From positions 1,116,001 through 1,180,000 of the forward strand of contig NZ_CP014161.1 in assembly GCF_001543175.1 (NCBI RefSeq): 64,000 nucleotides of DNA. Direction: 5' to 3'. The DNA comes from Aerococcus urinae (GTDB lineage: Bacteria > Bacillota > Bacilli > Lactobacillales > Aerococcaceae). Under the pieces are notes generated by a model. It did not search any database and was not told the origin of the DNA. It saw only the letters and a program-made list of their open reading frames with translations. Positions within the stretch are counted from its first letter, which is position 1; every line of letters starts with the position of its first letter. The position numbers were made by a program, and so were the translations under genes. Positions 1-9,400 of this stretch are shown here, one piece after another.

Positions 1-463
1 TTTGTTTTTTATAAATAAGAACTTTGTAAAGATATAGTACCTAAAAAAAAAAAAAATACAATGTATATAAATTTTTAAAAGAGATAATTTATTATTTTAT
101 CTATTTATATATCCATAACCTCCCTTTATAGATGTCTATAAATAGGCCTTATTTATAAATAATATACATATTTGTTTTTAAATTACATTTAAAATACCAT
201 TTGACTTATCCCCTTTAATTTACAGTATAATAATTAACTTTAAAAAAACAAATCTTAATTTGTCTTTTATTTGGAAATATAATCTATAATTTAGCTTCTA
301 AGCCGTGTCACGAAGGCCTTCTTGTCCATTTAAATTTATAAAAGTTTACATATAAAAGAACATTATTTTGTTCTGAATAAGAACAATATTGTTTATTTTA
401 TAGTTCTTATTTTTCGTTTTAAAAAGCTATACATTATTCAATTCAATCAGCTTATAAGCGAAA
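1..463. other. AT-rich intergenic region, no gene seen
   Basis: I see no convincing coding sequence on either strand. The stretch is very AT-rich and contains small inverted repeats around 355-415 built on AAGAAC/GTTCTT. It also carries a promoter-like block at 224-251 that matches the promoter region of the surface-protein gene downstream. A minus-strand gene may therefore begin to the left of the window. Confidence 0.6.
224..251 (-). promoter_or_regulatory. Candidate promoter for a gene left of the window
   Basis: On the minus strand a -35 TTGTTT (246-251) and -10 TATACT (224-229) are separated by 16 bp. The -35 lies inside the imperfect palindrome ACAAATCTTAATTTGT. The same block (ACAAATCTTAATTT followed by TCTTT) occurs at about 6164-6183 over the -35 of the first LPXTG gene, which is why I read this as a paralogous promoter. 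Confidence 0.4.
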
Positions 464-500
464 TAAAAAAAGCTCCCATACATCTTTGTATGAGAGCTTA
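464..500 (-). terminator. Rho-independent terminator of the first LPXTG gene
   Basis: The minus strand reads AAGCTCTCATAC, a short loop, GTATGGGAGCTT, then a T run. It lies just downstream of the stop codon at 532. The stem is almost identical to the terminator of the next surface-protein gene at 6364-6398. Confidence 0.85.
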
Positions 501-531
501 AAATCTATAGGGTTAAATTAACCATTTAGTC

Positions 532-3500
532 CTACTTTTTGCGTTTACCTACAACAAGAATGCTACCTGCCCCGATAAGAGCTAGAGCTAATGAGCTTGC
601 TAAACCAGCAACTGCCCCCGTTTGAGGGAGTTTGGAGTGAACTCTAGCAGTGCTTACTTTAGCCTCTGAAGATTGAACGGCTTCATTATCCTTAACATCA
701 TGAGATGTTTTTGAAGGATCAGTTTTAGAAGCCTTTGTATTTTCAACAGTTTCTTCTACTTTGGAAGGTTCGTCCTCTTCATTATGATTTACTGGAACAA
801 CTGGATTGGAAGCTGGTTCAGTTTCATGATCTTCCTCAGCATTGTCATCCTTAATGCCAGTATCTTGGTTATCACTGCTTGTTTCATCTGGAACATGAGA
901 AGTATCCTCATCGTCTGTTGGTTCATCCGCTAGTTTGTCTTCAGATTTATTATCATCACGACCTGCTTCGTGTCCAACTACTTGAACTGGGATAGTAGCC
1001 TTGCCTCTTGGTAGGTCTTCATCTTCGATAACTACTTTGATTGGGCCATCAACGTCAGTACCAGGGGTAACTTCGATTTCACCTGTTCCTGGGTTAATTT
1101 GAGCAGGTACTTCTTTTCCATCTTCGTCAGTCGCTGTTACCGTGGTGTTTTCATCTGGATTAGTAATAATAATACCAGTGCCTTGTTTTTCATCGCTTGG
1201 GTAAACAGGTTTAACTGCACCACCAACTTCTGTCTTAGTTATATCTTGCTCAGGCTTATTATCGTCTTGCCCGGTTTCATGACCATTAACAGGAAGAGTC
1301 ACTTCTTGTTTTCCACCTGGTAATTCAGGATCTTCGATGATAACGGTAATTGGGCCATCAACATCTGTACCTGGTGTTACCTTGATATCACCAAAGCGGC
1401 CGTCTGTGACCACTTCAACTGGAAGTTCTTTGCCATCTTCATCTTTAGCAGTAACTTTAGTATCTACATCTGGATTTACGATCATAATACCGGTTGATTG
1501 TTGGTTATCAGTCGGATCCACGGGATTCAGCTTGCTGTCGTCAACTTGGGTTTGTTCAGTAGCTGGTTTGTCCTCAGAACCGTTATCATCTCGGCCTTCT
1601 TCATGACCAACAACTTGAACTGGAATAGTGGCTCTGCCTCTTGGTAGGTCTTCGTCTTCGATAACTACCTTGATTGGACCATCCACATCTGTTCCTGGGG
1701 TGACTTCAATTTCACCCGTTTCTGGATTGATTTCGGCAGGAACTTGCTTACCGTCTTCATCAGTTGCGGTCACTGTGGTTGTTTCATCTGGATTAGTAAT
1801 AACAATACCAGTTCCTTGTTTTTCATCACTTGGATGTACTGGTTTAACCGCGCCTCCAACTTCGGTCTTAGTTGCATCTTCCTCAGATGTATTATCATCA
1901 CGACCTGCTTCGTGGCCATTAACTTGAACTGGGATAGTAGCTTTACCGTTTGGCAAGTCTTCATCTTCAATCACAACATCGATTGGACCATCCACATCAG
2001 TCCCTGGAGTAACTTCAACTTCCCCTGTTTCTGGATTGATTTCAGCAGGTACATGCTTACCGTCTTCATCAGTTGCGGTTACTGTTGTCGTGTCATCTGA
2101 GTTAATAACCGTAATGCCGGTGCCTTGTTTTTCGTCTGTTGGATCCACTGACTTAACAGCTCCACCAATTTCAGTCTCAGGTGCATTATCATCGCGCCCT
2201 GCTTCATGGCCATTAACTGGAACGGTTACTTCTTGTTTACCTTCTGGCAATTCAGGATCTTCGATAGTAATGGTGATTGGTCCGTCGACATCTGTCCCTG
2301 GGGTAACTTTGACATCACCAAAGCGTCCATCTGTTACGACTTCTACTGGCACATCTTTACCATCTTCGTCCTTAGCAGAAACTTTTGTCTCATCATCAGG
2401 ATTTACAATGACAATACCGGTTGATTGTTGATCTTCGCTCGGGTCGACAGGGTTAACCTTGCTGTCATCAACACGGGTTTGTTCAGTAGCTGGCTTGTCT
2501 TCAGAACCATTATCATCGCGTCCATCTTCATGACCATTAACTGGGACTGGAATAGTAGCTTTACCATTTGGCAAGTCCTCATCCTCAATTACAACATCGA
2601 TTGGACCATCAACATCAGTGCCAGGTATCACTTCAATTGCGCCCGTTTCTGGGTTAATTTCAGCTGGAACTTTCTTACCATCTTCGTCAGTCGCCGTTAC
2701 TGTTGTTTGGTCATCTGGGTTGGTTACCGTGATACCGGTGCCTTGTTTTTCGTCTGTTGGGTCAACTGGTTTCACTGAGCCACCAATTTCGGTCTTAGGC
2801 TCTTCAATTGTCACAGGAACAGTTAATTTATCTTCGGAACCGTCTGGGTAAGTGACAGTAACAGGGACTTCAGTGGTTCCTGGAGTTTGGCCGTCTGGTA
2901 ATTGACTTGGATCATCAACGGTAACGGTTGGTTGATCGCCTTCTGATGGATATTCGGGAATATTGACTGCGTTCTTAATTTCTTCTTCGTTAGGTGCTTG
3001 ACCATAATCCTTAGTTACTTGACCAGCAGTTGGTGTGTACTTATCGGCGTCTTCTTCTGTAGGTTCAGCTTCCTTAGTCACAAAGTTGATGAATTGGTTG
3101 CCGAGATTGTCTGTAACCGTTAGAGAGCCACCATCAGTCAATCCTGTATCATCAATTTCATAATCTGAGTTAGTTGGATCGAAGCCGTCGATAGTCACCT
3201 TGTATTCACCTAAAGGAATTTTCGCTAAGTCAAAGTTTTTAGTTACAGGAAATCCTATTCCTCCAATCCATTTCGAGCCACTCTCGAATTGGACAGAAGG
3301 ATCTTCTGTACTGGTTAAAGTCACTTTAATGTTTCTAAATTCTTCAGGAAGTGATTCTTCAGGAGTCTTACCTTCTTGAACAAGTAATGGTTGGCCATCA
3401 ACTCTGATACTATGAGTAACGTGAGCAGTTTCTGGCTCAGCTTCTTTCACTGTCACAGGAACATTTACCTTGTCTTCCGATCCATCTGGGTAAATGACAG

Positions 3501-6084
3501 TAACTGGTACGTCAGTGGTACCTGGCGTTTGCCCATCTGGTAATTGACTTAGGTCGTCAACTGTAACTGTTGGCTGTTCACCTTCTGTTGGATAGTCTGG
3601 AATGCTTACTGCATTCTTAACTTCTTCTTCAGTAGGTGCTTGACCGTGGTCTTTAGTGACTGTCTCTGCAGTTGGTTCGTACTTATCTGCATCTTGTTCC
3701 GTTGGCGCTTCCTTAACGGTCACCTTAATAGGCACACGATCTTGTGAATTGTCTGGGTAGTTAACGATGACAACGGCATCTTTCTCGCCAGGACTAGAAA
3801 CATCGACTGGAGATTCCCATTCATAAGAGGTATCAGCTGGTAGAGCATCTTTATTGGCAATGCCATCTGCCGCAGCAGGTGTGACATCTTGTGGAGTTTC
3901 CAAGTTATTGCCGGTTGGGGCATTAGCATCTGCTTCAGATGGTTGTGGTGTTTCCGTTTCGATATTATCGTCTATATCATCGACAACCCCGTCCCCGTCC
4001 ACATCAGGAACGCTCATGAACATATCCGCATGGCTATTAGGGATGAGTTCGTCCTTGCTATTGACAAAGTAACCAATCACACCAAAGTTTTCATCACGGC
4101 CCTTGTTCTCTGCCAGGATGTCATTTAAGGTCACGCCATCTTTAAGGTTCAAGACAATCCGAACGCCGGCTGGGTAAGAGAAGCCAGGGTTGAAGTTAAC
4201 TTGTCTAGAGTCCACATTAGAGGCAACTGTATCTAGGGTGAAGTAACCTTGTCCTGGTTGGAGTTCACTATCACCGTAACGATAGCCGCCAACTTTTTCA
4301 GGCATATTAGGATCGACACGGTTGTCGAACATCTCTACAGGCGACATAGACCCACTGATACCAGTTTGAGGTTCGCCATTGCCGCCTTTTAGACCCGTAT
4401 AGGAAGTTTGGATCTTATCATTTCCTAAGTTGACCCGGTGTTCATAATCCACCCAGCCTTCACGCTGTGTCCCACCTGCTAGTTGTGATTCATTGGCAAA
4501 ACGAGCGCGATGGTCATCTTCAGCATGGTAAACTTCAGGACTTTGGGCTTCAGACATAAAGTGGGCATCCACTGAGTCAATATATGGCAACAAGCGCTTG
4601 TCAATCTCAAAACGATAAGCCCATTCTCGGTTAGGCTGCGCCCCATAACCATTTAAGGTACTACCAGAGCTCTTAGTGATATGTTGGGTAAAGACTAAGC
4701 CCCCATTACCATTATTGGCTTCTTGGAAGTACTTATAGCGTCCCCCTGCGTTGGTGAACCATTTTTCCTGAGTCCTAGTGGCATTATTTAATTCTTTATA
4801 AGGAGGGGTTTCCGTATTAACAGTTACCGTATTAATGGTATTGTCCAATACTTTACCATCTTTATCTAAGATATGAGCGGTAACCATCCAGTCGCCATTG
4901 GAAGTTTTATTTTGATCAGAGGCAATAATGTCTTTAATAGTTTGGTCTAAATGAATAGTCGCAAAACCTACTTGACCAATGGATACTTCAGTTCCGTTAA
5001 AGACGGATGGATTATCTCTATAGGCGGCTGTTGTCTTGTCTGCCATAATACGGCGCCAAGAATTCGTCAAGGTCCCATTAGGCAGGGCCACCCGTTCCCA
5101 TTCAAATTTGTAGTCTGAGAAATCGGTCCCAGCTGATGATTTAGGTCCGGAGCCAACAACTTGGGTAACGTGAGAAGCTAAACGGTCGTCTAAACCTAGA
5201 TACACATATCTTTGACGACCATTCTGGTTACCGATAAACTGGGTCGCAAATTCAACGTTCAAGGTATTACTATCTTGGGCTGCAGCACTCGCTACATCCT
5301 CAACGCTGACAGTTAATGGCGTTTCCGCTTCGTTCTTCTTCTCAGGACGGGTTAAATCTTGGATCATGGTACCCGAATAAGTCTGGCCATCTTTTTCATA
5401 GGCGTTATTGACTTCGATAGGCACTTTTACGATATCATAAGACCCATCAGCATAAGTTACTTTAACGTCAGCTTTCTTGAGGCCAACGGTTTGGAATACT
5501 TGAGGGTCAACAAATTCGTACTGGGCATCATCTGGTAACTCAGCCACATTATCAACTGCTTGTTTGGCATCCCCTACCCGGCCGTAACGATAGTAAGTCG
5601 CTTCTTGGCTGGCATAAGGTTCATATTGACTGTTAACTTGCCCTTCAGATCTTGTTTCTCCAGTATTCACTTCAGGAGCGTTCTCAGGCGCTGCATAGGT
5701 CACCGCTTGAGCTTGAGGGGTTTCTTCTTCAGCTTCTGCTTGAACAGTGGTTTCTTCAACTGGGGCTTCAGCTATTTCTTCTGCAACAGGGGCAGTTTCT
5801 TCCTTAGCAGGCTCTTCTTCATCCGTTAGTTCTTTCGCTACTGAAACATTTTCAGCGGAACTTTCCTCTTCAGCAGTTGGCTCTCCTTCATTAAGGACAA
5901 GCTCACTGCTTTCTTCACTGACTTCTGCCGCAGCTACCTCTACTACAGCCGCATCACCGGCAAATAATAAGCCAGCCGCAACAGCTACCGATGCTACGCC
6001 AACACTCAAACGTTTAATGGAGTAACGGTAAAACTTATTAGCTCGTTTTCCCCTCTTAACTTGAAGGTTATTTTTCCCAACCAT
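532..6084 (-). CDS. LPXTG cell-wall-anchored repeat surface protein (1850 aa)
   Basis: A large wall-anchored protein, probably an adhesin. The N-terminus has a YSIRK-type signal peptide (KFYRYSIKR, then a hydrophobic stretch to about residue 38). An acidic Glu/Ala/Pro-rich linker follows to about residue 150, then a unique region to about residue 690 that ends near a calcium-binding-like DVDGDGVVDDIDDN stretch. Next come YPDG/Rib-like units with DKYxPTA...YPDGSEDK and one intervening single domain. Six repeats of about 100 aa with the core TPGTDVDGPI then follow. The C-terminus is a sorting signal with LPQTG, a hydrophobic helix and a KRKK tail, so the substrate of sortase A. The start is supported by AGGAGG 6 nt upstream. 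The ligand cannot be told from sequence. LPXTG proteins of this kind (Asp proteins) are known in Aerococcus urinae; assignment to a specific one is not made. Confidence 0.9.
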   Translation of the reverse strand: MVGKNNLQVKRGKRANKFYRYSIKRLSVGVASVAVAAGLLFAGDAAVVEVAAAEVSEESSELVLNEGEPTAEEESSAENVSVAKELTDEEEPAKEETAPVAEEIAEAPVEETTVQAEAEEETPQAQAVTYAAPENAPEVNTGETRSEGQVNSQYEPYASQEATYYRYGRVGDAKQAVDNVAELPDDAQYEFVDPQVFQTVGLKKADVKVTYADGSYDIVKVPIEVNNAYEKDGQTYSGTMIQDLTRPEKKNEAETPLTVSVEDVASAAAQDSNTLNVEFATQFIGNQNGRQRYVYLGLDDRLASHVTQVVGSGPKSSAGTDFSDYKFEWERVALPNGTLTNSWRRIMADKTTAAYRDNPSVFNGTEVSIGQVGFATIHLDQTIKDIIASDQNKTSNGDWMVTAHILDKDGKVLDNTINTVTVNTETPPYKELNNATRTQEKWFTNAGGRYKYFQEANNGNGGLVFTQHITKSSGSTLNGYGAQPNREWAYRFEIDKRLLPYIDSVDAHFMSEAQSPEVYHAEDDHRARFANESQLAGGTQREGWVDYEHRVNLGNDKIQTSYTGLKGGNGEPQTGISGSMSPVEMFDNRVDPNMPEKVGGYRYGDSELQPGQGYFTLDTVASNVDSRQVNFNPGFSYPAGVRIVLNLKDGVTLNDILAENKGRDENFGVIGYFVNSKDELIPNSHADMFMSVPDVDGDGVVDDIDDNIETETPQPSEADANAPTGNNLETPQDVTPAAADGIANKDALPADTSYEWESPVDVSSPGEKDAVVIVNYPDNSQDRVPIKVTVKEAPTEQDADKYEPTAETVTKDHGQAPTEEEVKNAVSIPDYPTEGEQPTVTVDDLSQLPDGQTPGTTDVPVTVIYPDGSEDKVNVPVTVKEAEPETAHVTHSIRVDGQPLLVQEGKTPEESLPEEFRNIKVTLTSTEDPSVQFESGSKWIGGIGFPVTKNFDLAKIPLGEYKVTIDGFDPTNSDYEIDDTGLTDGGSLTVTDNLGNQFINFVTKEAEPTEEDADKYTPTAGQVTKDYGQAPNEEEIKNAVNIPEYPSEGDQPTVTVDDPSQLPDGQTPGTTEVPVTVTYPDGSEDKLTVPVTIEEPKTEIGGSVKPVDPTDEKQGTGITVTNPDDQTTVTATDEDGKKVPAEINPETGAIEVIPGTDVDGPIDVVIEDEDLPNGKATIPVPVNGHEDGRDDNGSEDKPATEQTRVDDSKVNPVDPSEDQQSTGIVIVNPDDETKVSAKDEDGKDVPVEVVTDGRFGDVKVTPGTDVDGPITITIEDPELPEGKQEVTVPVNGHEAGRDDNAPETEIGGAVKSVDPTDEKQGTGITVINSDDTTTVTATDEDGKHVPAEINPETGEVEVTPGTDVDGPIDVVIEDEDLPNGKATIPVQVNGHEAGRDDNTSEEDATKTEVGGAVKPVHPSDEKQGTGIVITNPDETTTVTATDEDGKQVPAEINPETGEIEVTPGTDVDGPIKVVIEDEDLPRGRATIPVQVVGHEEGRDDNGSEDKPATEQTQVDDSKLNPVDPTDNQQSTGIMIVNPDVDTKVTAKDEDGKELPVEVVTDGRFGDIKVTPGTDVDGPITVIIEDPELPGGKQEVTLPVNGHETGQDDNKPEQDITKTEVGGAVKPVYPSDEKQGTGIIITNPDENTTVTATDEDGKEVPAQINPGTGEIEVTPGTDVDGPIKVVIEDEDLPRGKATIPVQVVGHEAGRDDNKSEDKLADEPTDDEDTSHVPDETSSDNQDTGIKDDNAEEDHETEPASNPVVPVNHNEEDEPSKVEETVENTKASKTDPSKTSHDVKDNEAVQSSEAKVSTARVHSKLPQTGAVAGLASSLALALIGAGSILVVGKRKK
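945..2797 (-). repeat. Six tandem ~300-bp coding repeats in the first LPXTG gene
   Basis: Six units of roughly 95-105 codons repeat the pattern V-P-DE-QGTGI, VTATDEDGK, PETG, TPGTDVDGPI, DLP-GK, GHE-GRDDN. Two sub-types (TEIGG/TEVGG and VDDSK) are interspersed. Nucleotide similarity is high enough to permit slippage or recombination, so copy number probably varies between strains. Confidence 0.85.
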
Positions 6085-6139
6085 ATTATTCCTCCTGTTT
6101 GGATGTATTTATTCGAAATGTTATATACTTTACTTCTCC

Positions 6140-6168
6140 ATTATAATAATTATATTTTATAAGAACAA
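6140..6168 (-). promoter_or_regulatory. Promoter of the first LPXTG gene
   Basis: On the minus strand a -35 TTGTTC (6163-6168) and -10 TATAAT (6140-6145) have a 17-bp spacer. They lie about 60 bp upstream of the start codon at 6084. The palindrome-like ACAAATCTTAATTTAT overlaps the -35 and may be an operator. A weak cre-like TGAAAGCGTTTTTG lies at about 6290, further upstream. Confidence 0.6.
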
Positions 6169-6363
6169 ATCTTAATTTATCTTTCACTTTGACTTAAGGC
6201 TGGGATAATTGCCCTTCTTAGCGTCATGACGGGATTGAATAAAAATAGCTGTTGACTTATTATCTAAAAATGTACAATTAATGTACCTAATGAAAGCGTT
6301 TTTGTACTTGTTTTATACTAACCTCCCTAGCTAAGTACTACTTTTTTAACTTAATGAAGGAAC

Positions 6364-6398
6364 AAAAAAGCTCCCATACTTATATATGAGAGCTTTTT
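6364..6398 (-). terminator. Rho-independent terminator of the second LPXTG gene
   Basis: The minus strand reads AAAAAGCTCTCATA, a short loop, TATGGGAGCTTTTTT. It lies 25 bp downstream of the stop at 6423. It is nearly the same hairpin as at 464-500, which suggests the two genes arose by duplication that included the 3' end. Confidence 0.85.
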
Positions 6399-6422
6399 GG
6401 ACTATGAAGTCAAATCAATGTT

Positions 6423-9400
6423 TTAGTCTTCTTTTCTTCTTTTACCAAGAGCAAGAATACTACCGGCTCCGATAAGAGCGAGAGCTAATGAGCTTGCTAG
6501 ACCAGCAACTGCACCAGTTTGAGGGAGTTGACTTTGTATTTTGGCAGAGCTTGCTTTATTAGCTGATGGTTGATTTGCTTTTGTCGTTGCTGCATGTACT
6601 GCAGTGTTTGTATGAACTGGTTGAGCAACTTGATTGCCGTGACCTGGTTGTCCTGGTTTTACCGTATTAGGTTTAGGAGTCGCAGGTTTTGGACTTGCCT
6701 CTGAATGATTGTCATCGCGATCTGCAGCATGACCCTTGACTGGAACCACGACTACTTTCTTACCACCTGGTAATTCTGGGTCAGTGATGGTGACAATAAT
6801 TGGAGCGTCAACGTCGGTGCCTGGGGTCACTTCCACTTCACCAGTTTCAGGGTTGATGACAACAGGGATGTCCTTGCCGTCTTCGTCCTTGGCGGTAACT
6901 GTGGTGTCCTTATCAGGGTTGTTGACCTTGATACCAGTCCCTTGTTGGTCGTCAGTTGGGTTAACTTCTTTGACTTGCGAGTCATCGACTGTGGTCTTTT
7001 CAACTGTTTCACTAGGTATGTTAGGTTCATCAGAACCGTTATCATCGCGACCCGCTTCGTGTCCCTTAACCGGAACGGTCACTTCTTGTTTGCCGCCTGG
7101 GAGGTCTGGATCTTCAACGGTAACGGTGATTGGCCCATCAACGTCGGCACCTGGAGTCACTTCAACTTCACCAGTTTCCGGATTGATGGCTACAGGAACA
7201 TCCTTACCGTCTTCATCCTTAGCGGTTACCTTGGTGTCTTTATCAGGGTTGTTAACCTTGATACCAGTGCCTTGTTGTTCATCCGTTGGGTCAACAGGTG
7301 TAACCACAGAGTCGTCAATATTAGTCTTCTCACGGACTAATTGGTCACCTGGGATGGTGTCTTTCGAGCCATCTGGGTAAGTGATCGTAGCAGTACCGTC
7401 ATTGCCGATTTCAACCTTAGTTGGGTTTTGACCTTCCTTAGGAGCTGGGAATTTATCCTTGTTGGCATCTTCGATAGCTTTCTTAACCGCATCTTTTTCT
7501 TCTTGGGTTAAGTTGGTCTTGTCAGCAACTGGAGTCTTCTCAGCAGGAACAGTTGGGTCAGTAAGATCTGCTTGGGTCTTGTCTGAACCATTATCATCGC
7601 GACCTTTTTTGTGACCTTCGACTGGAACTTCAAAGCTTTGTTTGCCTTCTGGTAAATCTTTATCTTCAACAGTCACGGTGATTGGGCCGTCTACCTTAGT
7701 ACCTGGAGTGACAGAAACCTTACCAGTTGTTGGGTCAACCGTTACAGGAACATTATTCCCGTCCTCATCCTTGGCAGTCACCTTAGTTGGGGTCTTGTCA
7801 TCTTGGTTCTTCACAACTAAACCAGTGTCTTGTGGCTCATCAGTTGGCTTAACGGTCTTAGGTGTGCCTTCAACGGTGGTCTTAGGACGTTCAACGACTA
7901 AGTCCGTACCTGGGATGGTGTCCTTAGATCCGTCTGGGTAAGTGATAGTTGCAGTTCCGTCTTTGCCTACTTCAACAGTTGTTGGCTTTTGACCATCCTT
8001 AGCTACAGGGAATTTATCCTTGTTGGCGTCTTCGATAGCTTTCTTAACCTTGCCTTGTTCTTCAGGAGTTAAGTTAGTCTTATCTTCAACTTCGGTCTTA
8101 GCTGGGACAGTTGGTTCAGTCAAGTCTGCTTGAGTCTTGTCTGAGCCATTGTCATCGCGACCAGCTTTATGTCCGTTAACAGGAACAGTGTCTTCTTTCT
8201 TACCACCTGGAAGATCTGGGTCCGTTACGGTAACAGTGATTGGACCGTCAACATTGGTACCTGGAGTAACTTCCACTTCGCCGGTTTCTGGGTTGATGAC
8301 AACAGGAACATCCTTGCCATCTTCATCCTTAGCGGTGACTGTGGTGTCTTTGTCCTGGTTGTTGACTTTAATGCCAGTTCCTTGTTTTTCATCTGTTGGG
8401 TTAACAGCTTTAACCGCAGAATCATCAACATTAGTCTTTTCACGGACTAATTGGTCGCCAGGAATGATGTCTTTTGAACCATCTGGGTAGGTAATGGTTG
8501 CATTACCCTTGTCATCCACGGTAACAGTTGTTGGTTTTTGGTCTTCCTTAGGAGCTGGGAATTTATCCTTGTTGGCGTCTTCAATAGCTTTCTTAACTTG
8601 GGCTTTTTCGTCATCCGTTAAGTGGTTCTTATCAGCTACTGGAGTCTTTTCAGCTGGAACTGTTGGGTCTGTTAGATCTGCTTGAGTCTTACCTGACTTG
8701 TTGTCATCGCGACCCTTTTCGTGACCTTCCACTGGCACTTCGAAGCTTTGTTTACCGTCTGGTAAGTCTTTATCTTCGACGGTGACAGTGATTGGGCCGT
8801 CAACATTGGTACCTGGGGTGACGGAAACTTTACCAGTTTCTGGGTCAACAGTTACCGGAACATCTTGGCCGTCTTCGTCCTTAGCGGTTACCTTGGTTGG
8901 AGTCTTGTCGTCTTTGTTCTTAACAACAAGTCCAGTGTCTTGAGGATCATTGGTTGGTTTAACCGTCTTTGGCGTACCTTCAACGGTAGTCTTAGGCCGT
9001 TCAACGACTAAATCTGTACCTGGGATAGTATCTTTTGAGCCATCTGGGTAGGTAATGGTTGCGGTACCATCGTTGCCAATTTCTACCTTAGTTGGGTTTT
9101 GACCTGGTTTAGCTTCAGGGAATTTTCCTTTATTAGTGTCTTCGACTTTCTTCTTAACTTCAGCTTTTTCTTCAGGAGTTAAGTTAGTCTTGTCTTCAAC
9201 TTCAGTCTTCGCTGGAACTGTTGGGTCAGTCAAGTCTGCTTGAGTCTTACCTGACTTGTTATCGTCGCGACCCTTTTCGTGGCCTTCGACTGGCACTTCA
9301 AATGTTTGTTTACCATTTGGTAAGTCTTTGTCTTCAACGGTGACAGTGATTGGGCCATCAACATTGGTACCAGGAGTTACGGAAACTTTTCCGGTTTCTG

